This document shows, piece by piece, positions 7,927 through 16,655 of a stretch of 64,000 nucleotides of DNA. Every line of letters begins with the position of its first letter. Position 1 is the first letter of the stretch. Origin of the DNA: Chloroflexota bacterium (GTDB lineage Bacteria > Chloroflexota > Limnocylindria > QHBO01); assembly GCA_025699005.1 (NCBI GenBank), contig JAILWI010000001.1, positions 124,001 through 188,000 of the forward strand. Direction: 5' to 3'. Below the pieces are notes generated by a model. The model had not been told where the DNA came from and ran no database searches. It saw only the letters and a program-made list of their open reading frames with translations. The position numbers and the translations under genes were made by a program.

Positions 7927-9905
7927 TGGCCGCCGCCCGTCGAAAGACGCCGTACCGCATCCTTCTTCCGCTCGCCAACCCGAGGACCGCGCGCGACCTC
8001 GTTCGCATCGGCGCGGGCGTCGCGAATGGCCGCCCGACCGAGATCACGGCGCTCGGCATCGTCGAGGTGCCCGAGGGCGTATCGCTCAGCGAGGGGGCGA
8101 CGCAGGCCCGCACGTCTCGCCGCCTTCTTCAGCGCGTGCTCGACGTCGGTGACGAGGAAGGCGTCGAGCTGCGGACGATGGTCCGCATCGGTCGTCACGC
8201 CGCCGACGGTGTCATCGAGGCGGTCGGCGAGGAGGGCTCGGACCTCGTGATCTTCGGCTGGGGCGGGCCTCCGACCCACGCCCAGGTCGCACGCGCCGAC
8301 GCCGAGGAGACCGAGATGGCCCTGGCCGGCCAGCGGGCCCAGCCGCGCCCGGTCTTCTCGCCCACGATCGACGCGGTCGTTCGCGAGTCGCCGTGCGACA
8401 TCGCGGTCGTGAAGCAGCGCGGCATCGAGAACGTCGAGTCCATCCTCGTCCCGGTGCGCGGCGGGCCGCACGCCGAGCTGGCGATGCGCATCAGCCGCGA
8501 TCTCGCGAAGCGCTTTGGGGCGAAGGTCGTGGTGCTTCACGTCGTCCCGAAGGGCATCGGCGAACGCGCGATCGAGCGCGAGCAGGTTGCCGTCGACGCG
8601 TTCGTGCGCGAGCACGCGGGCACCCGCCGCGCCAGCGGGCTCATCCGGGAGGCGGCGTCCGTGCGGCAGGCGATCATCAAGGAGGCGGCCAACCACCAGC
8701 TGGTGGTGATGGGAGCATCGGCGCATCCGACGAATGCCAGCCCGGACGGGCGATACCTGTTCGGCACGCTCGCCGAGTCGGTCGCCAGCAAGGCGAAGCC
8801 GACGGTCATCGTGGTGAAGACGAAGCAGTCGGTGGGGCTTGCGACGTTCGAGGAGCTGCGCGCCAGCGAGGGCACGCTGGCCCACGCCGATGCGTTCGTC
8901 GAGCGGAGCCGTTCCCTGCCGGTCGTCGTCGACAAGTGGTTCGCCGAGAACACGTTCCACGCGCACGAGTTCGCCGACATCCGCAAGCTCCTCGCCCACA
9001 AGGAGCGGCTCGGCGTCACGATCAGCGTCGGCCTTCCGACGCTCAACGAAGAGAAGACGATCGGCACGGTCATCAAGCGCGTGAAGGGCGCGCTCATGGA
9101 CCGCGTCCCGCTCATCGACCAGATCGTCGTCATCGACTCCGACAGCGACGATCGGACCGTCGAGATCGCGACGGAGCTCGGAGTCCCGGTCCACGCCCAC
9201 CCGAAGATCCTGCCGGAGACCGGCACGCATCGCGGGAAGGGCGAGGCGCTGTGGAAGAGCCTCCACGTGCTCGACGGTGACATCGTCGCCTGGATCGACA
9301 CCGACATCAGCAACATCCAGCCGCGCTTCGTGTACGGCCTCCTCGGGCCGCTGCTCGCCGAGCCGAAGATCCAGTACGTGAAGGGCTTCTACCAGCGGCC
9401 GATCAAGCAGGGCGACACCCTCCAGGCCGAGGGTGGCGGTCGCGTGACGGAGCTCATGGCGCGACCACTCATCAACCTGTTCTTCCCCGAGCTGTCGGGA
9501 ATGATCCAGCCGCTCTCGGGCGAGTACGCCGGGCGCCGCGAGCTGCTCGAGCAGCTGCCGTTCTTCACCGGGTACGCCGTCGAGATCGGCCTGCTCATCG
9601 ACATCCTCGACCAGGCGGGGCTCTCCGCCGTCGGACAGGTCGACCTCGAGCGCCGCATTCACCGCAACCAGCCGCTCCCGAACCTGTCGCAGATGGCCTA
9701 CGTCATCCTCCAGGGCGCCATCCGCAAGCTCGAGGAGCGGCACCGGCTCGAGCTGCTGACCGAGGTCGGGCGCGGGATGAAGCTCATCAACACCGGTAAG
9801 GACCAGTTCAACCTCGAGGTGCGCGAGATCGGCGACGAGATCCGCGCCCCGATCATCTCGGTGCCCGCCTACGTCGAGCGACGCAAGGAGCTGAAGAGCC
9901 GATGA
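7926..9905 (+). CDS. gpgS: Fusion of two universal-stress (UspA) domains with glucosyl-3-phosphoglycerate synthase (GT81)
   Basis: A 659-residue fusion. Residues 1-160 and about 170-300 are two UspA-type Rossmann domains (YRILLPLANP...LVIFGWGG; ESILVPVRGG...LVVMGASAHP). Residues about 330-659 are a GpgS-like GT81 enzyme: VGLPTLNEEKTIG, VIDSDSDDRT, HRGKGEALWK, WIDTDISNI, VKGFYQRP, PLSGEYAGRR and FFTGYAVEIG. GpgS couples NDP-glucose to 3-phosphoglycerate, the first step to glucosylglycerate. The gene overlaps the GT stop by one base and the glycerate kinase start by four, so all three should be made together. GpgS is normally a stand-alone enzyme of about 320 residues, so the stress domains may add nucleotide sensing. 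No phosphatase (GpgP) is seen nearby. Confidence 0.87.
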   Translation: MAAARRKTPYRILLPLANPRTARDLVRIGAGVANGRPTEITALGIVEVPEGVSLSEGATQARTSRRLLQRVLDVGDEEGVELRTMVRIGRHAADGVIEAVGEEGSDLVIFGWGGPPTHAQVARADAEETEMALAGQRAQPRPVFSPTIDAVVRESPCDIAVVKQRGIENVESILVPVRGGPHAELAMRISRDLAKRFGAKVVVLHVVPKGIGERAIEREQVAVDAFVREHAGTRRASGLIREAASVRQAIIKEAANHQLVVMGASAHPTNASPDGRYLFGTLAESVASKAKPTVIVVKTKQSVGLATFEELRASEGTLAHADAFVERSRSLPVVVDKWFAENTFHAHEFADIRKLLAHKERLGVTISVGLPTLNEEKTIGTVIKRVKGALMDRVPLIDQIVVIDSDSDDRTVEIATELGVPVHAHPKILPETGTHRGKGEALWKSLHVLDGDIVAWIDTDISNIQPRFVYGLLGPLLAEPKIQYVKGFYQRPIKQGDTLQAEGGGRVTELMARPLINLFFPELSGMIQPLSGEYAGRRELLEQLPFFTGYAVEIGLLIDILDQAGLSAVGQVDLERRIHRNQPLPNLSQMAYVILQGAIRKLEERHRLELLTEVGRGMKLINTGKDQFNLEVREIGDEIRAPIISVPAYVERRKELKSR

Positions 9906-11077
9906 GCCGAACGCTGACGGTGCTCATCGCCCCAGACTCGTTCGGCGGTGCGCTGGACTCCGTTGCCGTGACCTCGGCGATCGCCGCCGGCTGGTCACGC
10001 GTCCGCCCCAATGACGAGATCCTGCGCCGACCGATGGCCGACGGCGGTGAGGGCACCCTGGCGGCCGTCGCCGATGCGCTCGGCGACGCTGCCGAGCGTC
10101 GCGAGGTGGAGACGACCGACCCCCTCGGGAGACCGATCACCGCCGAGTGGCTCCTGCTCGAGGACGGCGCAGCGTTCGTCGAGATGGCGGCGGCATCCGG
10201 CCTGGCCCGGCTCGATCCCGGCGAGCGCACGTCGGCCAACGCGCGACTCGCCTCGAGCCGCGGGACGGGCGACCTCATCCGCGCCGCGCTGGATGCGGGC
10301 GCGCGCCAGATCACCATCGGCCTGGGCGGCTCGGCCACGACGGACGGAGGCAGCGGCCTGCTTCGGGCGCTCGGAGCGCGACTCCTCGATCGCAGCGGTG
10401 CCGAGCTCGAGGAGGGTGGCGCAGCCCTGGCGCGCCTCGACCGCGTGGAGGTGGACGGTCTGGACCCGCGTCTGGCCGAGGTGACACTCATCGTGGCCAG
10501 CGACGTGACGAACCCGCTGTGCGGACCGCGCGGGGCGGCGGCGACGTATGGCCCCCAGAAGGGCGCCGATGAAGAAGCGGTTGCCGAGCTCGACGCCGCA
10601 CTCGCCGTCTGGGGCCGCGGGATCGAGGCCGCGACCGGAAAGCTCGTCGCCGACCTGCCGGGTGCCGGCGCCGCGGGCGGGACGACCGCCGGGCTCATCG
10701 GCCTCGCCCACGCCCGGGTCCGGCGTGGCGTGGAGGTCGTGGCCGAGCTCGTCGGGCTGGCGGAGGCGCTCGAAACGGCCGATCTCGTCATCACCGGCGA
10801 GGGCCGCGCCGACGAGCAGACGCTCCAGGGCAAGACCGCGATGGGCGTCGCCACCCTGGCTCGCCCGCGGGCCACTCCCGTGGTGCTCCTGTGCGGCGCG
10901 CTCGGGCAGAACGCCGAGGCGCTCGACGCCGCGACGACGCTCGCCGTGGTGCAGCCGGTCATCGATCGGCCGATGGAACTGGCCGACGCGATGGCGGACA
11001 CGGACCGCCTGCTCCGGGCCGGTGCCGAACGCCTGGCGCGGTCGATCGGCATCGGCCTCGATCTCGCCCGGCCGTAG
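9902..11077 (+). CDS. Glycerate kinase (GarK/GlxK family)
   Basis: A 391-residue glycerate kinase family protein: IAPDSFGGALDS at the N-terminus, MADGGEGT, GLGGSATTDGG phosphate-binding loop, LPGAGAAGGT and ITGEGRADEQT near the C-terminus. It phosphorylates glycerate with ATP to 2- or 3-phosphoglycerate. The start codon shares ATGA with the GpgS-fusion stop. In this setting it could supply 3-phosphoglycerate to GpgS or recycle glycerate released when glycosylglycerate is broken down. Most members of this superfamily give 2-phosphoglycerate, so the regiochemistry matters for the pathway and cannot be told from sequence. Confidence 0.9.
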   Translation: MSRTLTVLIAPDSFGGALDSVAVTSAIAAGWSRVRPNDEILRRPMADGGEGTLAAVADALGDAAERREVETTDPLGRPITAEWLLLEDGAAFVEMAAASGLARLDPGERTSANARLASSRGTGDLIRAALDAGARQITIGLGGSATTDGGSGLLRALGARLLDRSGAELEEGGAALARLDRVEVDGLDPRLAEVTLIVASDVTNPLCGPRGAAATYGPQKGADEEAVAELDAALAVWGRGIEAATGKLVADLPGAGAAGGTTAGLIGLAHARVRRGVEVVAELVGLAEALETADLVITGEGRADEQTLQGKTAMGVATLARPRATPVVLLCGALGQNAEALDAATTLAVVQPVIDRPMELADAMADTDRLLRAGAERLARSIGIGLDLARP

Positions 11078-11093
11078 CGGCAGCGGCGTGCGC

Positions 11094-11906
11094 ATGCCCC
11101 GCGGTCCGAGCCCGCAGAAGCGCGCGGCGGATCGGCGCAAGCGCCGGAAGGTCGCCGACATCGTCCTCGAACGGCTGGGAGAGCGGTACGAGCACCCGAG
11201 CTGGGCCGGCCCGCGCGTCGACACCGTGAGCGAGCTGATCCTCACGATCCTATCCCAGAACACCGCCGACACGAACTCGTTCCGTGCCTTCACCGCGCTG
11301 CGGGAGCGTTACGCGACCTGGGACGAGGTGCTCGCGGCGCCGACCGACGAGCTCGAGGACGTGATCCGGCCCGGCGGACTGGCACCCACGAAGTCGCGCC
11401 GCATCCAGCACGTTCTCGCCGAAGTCCACGAGGAGACGAATGGAACGTGGGACCTGGGCTTCCTCGGCGAGCGGCCGCTGCTCGAGGCGCGCGAGTGGTT
11501 GACGTCGCTGCCCGGCATCGGCCGCAAGACGGCCGCGATCATCCTGCTCTTCAACTTCGGACGGCCGCAGCTCCCGGTCGACACCCACGTCCACCGGGTC
11601 GCCACCCGGCTCGGCATGCTGCCGCCGCGCACCCCGCTCGAGCGTGCGCACGATCTCCTCGAGGAGGCGCTCGAGCCCGACGAGATGTACCCGTTCCACG
11701 TCGAGCTCATCCGCCACGGCCGCGACACCTGCCGGGCGCCGCGCCCGATCTGCGGATGGTGCCCGCTGACGGACGTCTGCCCCTACTACGCCGATGCGGC
11801 GCGCGGCCGCGCGCCGATGGCTCCGATCCCGAAGTCCGCGCCGGCCGACGGCCCGCCTCGCTACCACGACGAGCTCATCCACGGCTGGATGCCACCGGAG
11901 GAGTGA
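11094..11906 (+). CDS. nth: Endonuclease III-type DNA glycosylase/AP lyase
   Basis: A 270-residue helix-hairpin-helix base-excision repair enzyme. The hairpin is LPGIGRKTA with the catalytic lysine, the catalytic aspartate is in VDTHVHR, and a C-x6-C-x2-C-x5-C cluster (C-RAPRPI-C-GW-C-PLTDV-C) binds 4Fe-4S. It removes oxidised pyrimidines and cleaves the abasic strand. The frame is open well upstream through the glycerate kinase gene, but ATG 11094 just after the kinase stop gives a normal family length with a short basic N-terminal extension. The first helix motif (SQNTADTNSF) departs from the Proteobacterial SAQATD consensus, so it may be an Nth-related subfamily. Confidence 0.88.
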   Translation: MPRGPSPQKRAADRRKRRKVADIVLERLGERYEHPSWAGPRVDTVSELILTILSQNTADTNSFRAFTALRERYATWDEVLAAPTDELEDVIRPGGLAPTKSRRIQHVLAEVHEETNGTWDLGFLGERPLLEAREWLTSLPGIGRKTAAIILLFNFGRPQLPVDTHVHRVATRLGMLPPRTPLERAHDLLEEALEPDEMYPFHVELIRHGRDTCRAPRPICGWCPLTDVCPYYADAARGRAPMAPIPKSAPADGPPRYHDELIHGWMPPEE

Positions 11907-11921
11907 TCGGCTAGAATCGGC

Positions 11922-11927
11922 CCTCGT
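11922..11927 (+). promoter_or_regulatory. -10 box of tRNA-Thr (TAGAAT)
   Basis: TAGAAT ends 6 nt before the first base of tRNA-Thr, so transcription should start at or within a base or two of the mature 5' end. This is the same geometry as for leaderless protein genes in the window. Confidence 0.55.
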
Positions 11928-11933
11928 GCACGC

Positions 11934-12008
11934 GCCGAAGTAGCTCAGGGGTAGAGCATCGGTTTCGTAAACCGACGGTCGTGGGTTCGAATCCCACCTT
12001 CGGCTCCA
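11934..12008 (+). tRNA. tRNA-Thr (CGT anticodon)
   Basis: A full cloverleaf of 75 nt including an encoded CCA. The acceptor GCCGAAG pairs with CTTCGGC, the anticodon stem TCGGT/ACCGA encloses the loop TTCGTAA with anticodon CGT, and the T arm is GTGGG-TTCGAAT-CCCAC. It reads ACG. Its 3' end is 3 nt from the convergent stop of the FMN oxidoreductase gene. Confidence 0.97.
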
Positions 12009-12011
12009 GCC

Positions 12012-13052
12012 TCACACCACCAGGTCGCGCGTGACCTCGGTGAGGGTCGGGCATCCGGCCAGGGCCATCGCCAGCTCGAGCTCCGATCGGAGCACGCCGA
12101 GCGCGCGCTCCACGCCGTCGGCGCCACCCGAGGCGAGTCCCCACAGCACCGGCCGTCCGACGGCCACGAGGTTCGCCCCGAGGGACAGGGCCCGGAGTGC
12201 GTCGATGCCGCGCCGGACCCCACCGTCGACGAGGATCAACGCCCGGCCATCGACGGCCTCCACGATCTCCGGAAGCGCGTCCGCGGTGGCGATCGAGCCG
12301 TCGAGCTGCCGGCCGCCGTGGTTGCTGACCCAGATGCCGTCGCAGCCGGTCTCGATGGCGCGCTGGGCGTCATCGGCTCGGAGGATCCCCTTGGCGACGA
12401 CCGGGATGGGGCTGACCGAGCGCAGCCAGGCGAGGTCGTCCCACGTCATCGTCGGCAGGACGACGAGTCCGGTTCGGGGATCCACGGCCTGGTCGGCGGG
12501 GAGGTGGACGCCCATCCGGACGGCGAATCCGCTGCGCAGGTCGCGCTCGCGATTGCCGGGCAGCGGCAGGTCGACGGTCACCGCGATCGCCCCGTATCCG
12601 GCATCGGCGGCTCGCCGCACGAGATCCGCCGCGGCGTCGCGCTCCGACGGCGGATAGAGCTGGAACCAGCGCGGGGACCCTGGTGCCGCGGCCGCGACCT
12701 CCTCCATGGGTCGGGACGAGATCGTCGACAGCGTCATGAGTGCGCCGGCAGCGGCGGAGCCACGCGCCGTCGCCAGCTCCCCGTCGGGATGGGCGAGGTC
12801 GTGCGAGGCCGTCGGCGCTACGACCAGGGGATGGGGGAGGGCCACGCCGAAGGCGCTGGTGGCCATGTCCACCGAGGACACGTCGACGAGGACGCGGGGG
12901 CGCAGACGGAGCCGATCCCAGGCAGCCCGGTTGCCGGCGATCGTCAGCTCGTCGCCGGCGCCACCGGCGTAGTAGTCCCAGGCGGCCGGCTCCATCGCGG
13001 CGCGCGCGAGCGGCTCCAGGTCGGCGAGGGTGATCGGCTTGGGCGGTGTCAT
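12012..13052 (-). CDS. FMN-dependent alpha-hydroxy-acid dehydrogenase/oxidase (lactate oxidase-like)
   Basis: A 346-residue TIM-barrel flavoprotein of the glycolate/lactate oxidase family. It shows AWDYYAGGAGDE at the N-terminus, a PLVVAPTASHDLAHPDGE stretch, VTVDLPLPGNRERD, PVVAKGIL, the catalytic SNHGGRQLDG containing the active-site His, and DGGVRRGIDALRALSLGA for phosphate binding. It would oxidise an L-2-hydroxy acid such as lactate or glycolate. ATG 13052 gives the normal family N-terminus; longer versions only add low-complexity sequence from the opposite-strand gene. It is divergent from the LCP gene, with 43 nt between starts. Oxidase versus dehydrogenase cannot be decided. Confidence 0.88.
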   Translation of the reverse strand: MTPPKPITLADLEPLARAAMEPAAWDYYAGGAGDELTIAGNRAAWDRLRLRPRVLVDVSSVDMATSAFGVALPHPLVVAPTASHDLAHPDGELATARGSAAAGALMTLSTISSRPMEEVAAAAPGSPRWFQLYPPSERDAAADLVRRAADAGYGAIAVTVDLPLPGNRERDLRSGFAVRMGVHLPADQAVDPRTGLVVLPTMTWDDLAWLRSVSPIPVVAKGILRADDAQRAIETGCDGIWVSNHGGRQLDGSIATADALPEIVEAVDGRALILVDGGVRRGIDALRALSLGANLVAVGRPVLWGLASGGADGVERALGVLRSELELAMALAGCPTLTEVTRDLVV

Positions 13053-13082
13053 CGGGCTCCGATGATGCCACCGCCGAATCGG

Positions 13083-13088
13083 CACAAT
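13083..13088 (+). promoter_or_regulatory. -10 box of LCP gene (CACAAT) deciding the start
   Basis: CACAAT ends 7 nt before ATG 13096. An in-frame ATG at 13087 overlaps the hexamer itself and so would not be in the transcript. Start 13096 is therefore preferred. Confidence 0.55.
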
Positions 13089-13095
13089 GGCGATC

Positions 13096-14034
13096 ATGCA
13101 GCGAACCGCACCCATCCTCATCGGCGTCATCGCCGTGGCCGTCATCGGCATCGTCGCCTTCCTTCTCCTGTCGGGCGGGAGCGAACCGGAGCCGACGCCG
13201 TCGCCGTCTCCCTCCGCATCGGCCTCCGCCGAGCCGTCGGCATCCGAGGGGGTGTCGCTCAACGAGGACCTTCTCAACCGCCGATGGAACGTCCTCTACG
13301 TCGGCACCGACCTCAACGAGCACCGAGCGGCGAACGACGAACCGGTCAACACCGACGCCGTGATGCTCGTCAGTCTCTCCGCGGACCAATCGCGGCTGAC
13401 GCTGGTCTCGCTCCCGCGCGACACCGTCGACATTCCGCTGCCCGACGGCGGGACGTGGGATGGCAAGGTCAACAGCATCTACCGCGAGGAGGGCATGGAC
13501 ACGCTCGTCGGCGCGATGGAGGCGACGTTCGGCGTGGAGATCGATGCCCATGTCCTGCTCGACATGGACGACTTCTCGCGCCTCGTCGACGCGGTCGACG
13601 GGATCGAGGTCTCACCGCCGGAGCCGATCGAGGACCCGATCGTGAACCTCGATCTCGAGGCCGGCCCGCAGGAGCTCACCGGCCCCGAGACGCTCGGCTA
13701 CGTGCGGACGCGGGTCGACCAGGACTACGGGCGGATGGGCCGTCAGCAGGAGGTGCTCGTCGCCCTGGTCGAGAAGCTCGTCGACCCTGAGACGGAGCTC
13801 GACCTCCGGCAGGTGCTCGACTCGCTCGACTCCCTCGAGACGGATCTGCCCCTCGATGATCTGCCGACGCTCCTCGAGCTGGCGAGCCGGGCGCGCGATG
13901 CGGATCTCGAGACGATCGTCATCCGGCCCCCACTCATCACGTTCGAGGGCGACCGGAACGACGGACGGGGCTACGTTCTCGAGGCCGACTTCGACGCGAT
14001 CCGGGATGAGGTCGGCGACCGTATCGGCGAGTAG
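13096..14034 (+). CDS. LytR-CpsA-Psr (LCP) family cell-wall glycopolymer transferase
   Basis: A 312-residue membrane-anchored protein: a single N-terminal transmembrane helix (residues about 6-24), a Pro/Ser-rich linker, then the LCP domain. The domain has NVLYVGTDL, NTDAVMLVSL, the arginine-bearing SLPRDT, and YVRTR followed by GRMGRQQE, which together bind the polyprenyl-pyrophosphate glycan donor. LCP enzymes attach secondary polymers to peptidoglycan outside the membrane. The presence of GalE, GalU and a Wzy-like protein in the window fits envelope glycan synthesis. The gene ends 3 nt from the convergent lipoprotein gene. Confidence 0.88.
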   Translation: MQRTAPILIGVIAVAVIGIVAFLLLSGGSEPEPTPSPSPSASASAEPSASEGVSLNEDLLNRRWNVLYVGTDLNEHRAANDEPVNTDAVMLVSLSADQSRLTLVSLPRDTVDIPLPDGGTWDGKVNSIYREEGMDTLVGAMEATFGVEIDAHVLLDMDDFSRLVDAVDGIEVSPPEPIEDPIVNLDLEAGPQELTGPETLGYVRTRVDQDYGRMGRQQEVLVALVEKLVDPETELDLRQVLDSLDSLETDLPLDDLPTLLELASRARDADLETIVIRPPLITFEGDRNDGRGYVLEADFDAIRDEVGDRIGE

Positions 14035-14037
14035 GCG

Positions 14038-14829
14038 TCACATGCAGGCCAGCGCCTGCTTCACGCGAGGCCAGCGTTCGACACCATTGGGCGAGACGAC
14101 GTAGGCCGCGCGATCTTCGGGTACGAACCACAGCTCCTCCCCTTTGGCGGAGCGGTAGCCGCTGAATGTCGCATCGGCTGGCAGTTCGACCCCCTCGGCG
14201 TAGGAGCCGAAGAGAGCGTTCGCCGGCAGGACGTGCAGCGGGTCGCGCACGTACCCGGCGGCCGGTTCTCGCACCGGCCGCTCCAAATTCAGGAAGCGCG
14301 CGGAGTCCCAACGGCAATGCTCTGGACCGGCATGGTCGGCGACGATGAGGTCCCTCGTGTCATGGCTCCAGACCACGATCTCAGGTCCGAGATCGACGTC
14401 ACCTCCCCACTCGCTCAACTGGCACGCCCGCAGCTGGTCAACCACGAACTGCGCCGTCCCGTCTTCGCCGCTCCGCCGCGCGACGACGAGCACGACCTTG
14501 ACCTGACCGACGTTCTCGTAGACGTGGACGTGCTGGTTGCCGATGGCGCCCAGGTTCCGATAGCCGTCCATCGGCACGCCCCGCCCGTGTCCCGCCAGCC
14601 ACGCATCGATCGCGGCCTCGGGGTCACTCTCCGCGGTCCCCCCGAGCTCACCGTCGGACTGGGTGCCCATCGGTGATAGAGGCCCATCGCATTCAAGCAG
14701 GTCGGAGGGATCGCCCGCGTCCGCGAGGGAGGACGGAATCGGTGCGTCGGTCGGTGAGGAATCGACCCCAGTGCCGCAGGCCGCCAGCAGCCAGACCAGG
14801 GTCAGGATCGCTGTGATCAGGCCACGCAC
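14038..14829 (-). CDS. Hypothetical lipoprotein, paralogue A of a tandem pair
   Basis: A 263-residue predicted lipoprotein: signal peptide ending in lipobox LLAAC. I do not recognise the family. It shares a colinear pattern with the next gene upstream: an early ECDGP Cys motif, LRAC followed by SEWG and DLG, EHC-x-W-x-S, YVRDP with VL, and F-x-GYRS, ELWF, VERWPRV near the end. Three or four conserved cysteines suggest disulfides in the exported domain. The start GTG 14829 follows GAGGTGG, and only 9 nt separate it from the upstream paralogue, so the pair is one operon. Base composition is slightly lower in GC than that of neighbours. Confidence 0.65.
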   Translation of the reverse strand: MRGLITAILTLVWLLAACGTGVDSSPTDAPIPSSLADAGDPSDLLECDGPLSPMGTQSDGELGGTAESDPEAAIDAWLAGHGRGVPMDGYRNLGAIGNQHVHVYENVGQVKVVLVVARRSGEDGTAQFVVDQLRACQLSEWGGDVDLGPEIVVWSHDTRDLIVADHAGPEHCRWDSARFLNLERPVREPAAGYVRDPLHVLPANALFGSYAEGVELPADATFSGYRSAKGEELWFVPEDRAAYVVSPNGVERWPRVKQALACM

Positions 14830-14838
14830 GTCACCACC

Positions 14839-15618
14839 TCAGGCGCAGCCGATGCCGTCGCGGACGCGGGGCCAGCGTTCGACCCCGTCCGGGGTGACGA
14901 CGAACGCCGCTCGGTTCTCGGGGGTGAACCACAGCTCCATGCCGTCCGTGGAGCGATAGCCGCTGAACTCGGCGCCATCGGGCAGCTCGACGTCGTCGGC
15001 ATACGAGTCGAGCAGGCCAGCGCCGCGCAGGACTCGCTGTGGGTCGCGCACGTACTGCGCTCCCAGCGTCCCGTCCGGCCGATCGACGTGGAGGATGCGG
15101 ACCGATTCCCAGTCGCAGTGCTCCGATCCGGCACGGTCGAAGAGAACACGTCCGGTTTCCTCGTGCTCCCAGATTACGACGCCCTGCCCGAGGTCCGCAT
15201 CCGCGCCCCACTCCGACGGCGCACACGCGCGCAGCTCCGTCAGGATGAACGGCATACCGCCATTGACCTCGTCGAGGACAGGCTCGAACAGGACGACCAC
15301 CTTCGCGCGGCCGGCAGCCTCGAACACGTACACATGGCGGTTGGCGTCCGATCCGAGCTTGCGGTAGCCGGACCGGGGAATGGCGAACGCGCTCGTGGGC
15401 AACCAGGCCCGAAATGCCTCGTCGGCGCTGGCGGCGCCGGCGCTGTCACCGAATCCGCTCTCGCTCCGACCGCCGAGGTCCGAGATCGGACCGTCGCAGG
15501 CGAGCAGATCGGCGGTGGACGCGGCACCGGCGAATGGGTCGGACGGCGTCGGCGCAGGACCCGCACACGCCGTCACGGTGAGCGCGGCGATCGCGATGCA
15601 GCGGATCACGCGTTGCAC
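14839..15618 (-). CDS. Hypothetical lipoprotein, paralogue B of a tandem pair
   Basis: A 259-residue predicted lipoprotein with lipobox LTVTAC after a short signal peptide, then a TPS-rich linker. It is clearly homologous along its length to the downstream gene (ACDGPIS, LRAC-x-PSEWG, EHC-x-W, YVRDP, GYRS, ELWF, VERWPRV), so the two arose by tandem duplication. Function is unknown. GTG at 15618 sits close behind a GGAGGGG run; a second GTG three codons on would have better spacing. A TACGAT -10 candidate lies about 75 nt upstream. Confidence 0.65.
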   Translation of the reverse strand: MQRVIRCIAIAALTVTACAGPAPTPSDPFAGAASTADLLACDGPISDLGGRSESGFGDSAGAASADEAFRAWLPTSAFAIPRSGYRKLGSDANRHVYVFEAAGRAKVVVLFEPVLDEVNGGMPFILTELRACAPSEWGADADLGQGVVIWEHEETGRVLFDRAGSEHCDWESVRILHVDRPDGTLGAQYVRDPQRVLRGAGLLDSYADDVELPDGAEFSGYRSTDGMELWFTPENRAAFVVTPDGVERWPRVRDGIGCA

Positions 15619-15734
15619 CCCCCTCCACGTCCAAGCCCATCGCCGCGCGGCTGGCGGCGCGACAGTGGCCCGGAACCTTCAGGCGAATCGTAACGCCACG
15701 GGGACGCTGACCCGCCCGGGGGAGTTCCGTCGGA

Positions 15735-16460
15735 TCAGGACTCGGAGCTGTCTCCGGATCCCTCGCCGCCGGCACCGGCGCCGCCCTCGGCGGCACCCTC
15801 GCCCTCGGCGCCCTCGGCAGCACCCTCGCCCTCGGCGCCCTCGCCCTCGGCACCCTCGAGCTCCTCGCCCTCGGCGACGACCGGCTCCGGCTCCTCCTCG
15901 ACCCGCGGCGGAACCACGGTCGCGACGAGCGTGTCGCCGTCGGTGAGCACGTGAACGAGATCACGGTTGAGGCTGAGGTCGCGCACGTGGATCGCGACGT
16001 CGAGGCTCTTCAGCACCGATACGTCGACGGTGACCTCGTGCGGGATGTCGGTCGGCAGCGCCTTGACGTGGATGCTCGACAGGTTGTGGAGCAACGTGCC
16101 TCCGGTCTCCTCGACCGCGGGCGAATCGCCGGTGAAGACGAGCGGGACGTCGACCTCCATCTCCTGCTTGAGGTTGACGAGGAGATAGTCGACGTGGATC
16201 GCCTGGCCGCTCAGCGGATGGCGCTGGACGCTCTTGATGAACCCGCTGGTCGCGCGGCTGGAGCCGGGAAGGCGGAACTTGACGACGGAGGTCTTGCCCG
16301 CGGCGCGGTAGAGGGTCTCGAAGGTCTTCGCCTCGACCTGGACGTTCGTGGACTCCTCGCCCTTGCCGTAGACGACGCCCGGCACGAGGCCATCGCGGCG
16401 AAGGCGCTTGTTCGCCTTGCCCTGCGCCTCGCGCGGGTCGAGGGTGAGCTCCAGGTCCAT
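15735..16460 (-). CDS. rplY: 50S ribosomal protein L25 (general stress protein Ctc type)
   Basis: A 241-residue Ctc/TL5-type L25. The N-terminal 5S-rRNA-binding domain begins with LTLDPREAQGKANKRLR and VPGVVYGKG; the second beta-domain has HVDYLLVNL, VPLVFTGDSPAVEE, GTLLHNL and LPTDIPHEVTVDVS. It binds 5S rRNA in the central protuberance. The last 50 or so residues are an acidic Gly/Glu/Ala repeat tail, longer and more repetitive than usual. Start ATG 16460 fits the family N-terminus. A TACCAT -10 candidate at 16568-16563 (minus) gives a leader of about 95 nt containing the palindrome CGAACGTTCG. Confidence 0.9.
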   Translation of the reverse strand: MDLELTLDPREAQGKANKRLRRDGLVPGVVYGKGEESTNVQVEAKTFETLYRAAGKTSVVKFRLPGSSRATSGFIKSVQRHPLSGQAIHVDYLLVNLKQEMEVDVPLVFTGDSPAVEETGGTLLHNLSSIHVKALPTDIPHEVTVDVSVLKSLDVAIHVRDLSLNRDLVHVLTDGDTLVATVVPPRVEEEPEPVVAEGEELEGAEGEGAEGEGAAEGAEGEGAAEGGAGAGGEGSGDSSES

Positions 16461-16655
16461 CGGTGGTCGTGATCCTCTCTGGTGTGCGGGCGCCTCGGTC
16501 GCCCGGTTGAGGGCGGCGGGCAGCGCCGAACGTTCGAATGCGCTCAGATGGGTGCGAGGCGGAATGGTACCGCGACCTCGAACAACGGGCAAGCGAGCGC
16601 CACCCGCGTTCACGATTCTTAAGCGGCCGCACACGAGACGACGGCCGCTGCTTCC

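Noticed and set aside
10548-11093. N-terminal extension of endonuclease III through the glycerate kinase gene
   Set aside because: The extra 182 residues are out of frame with the well-supported kinase and are Arg/Pro/Ser-rich. ATG 11094 gives a normal enzyme.
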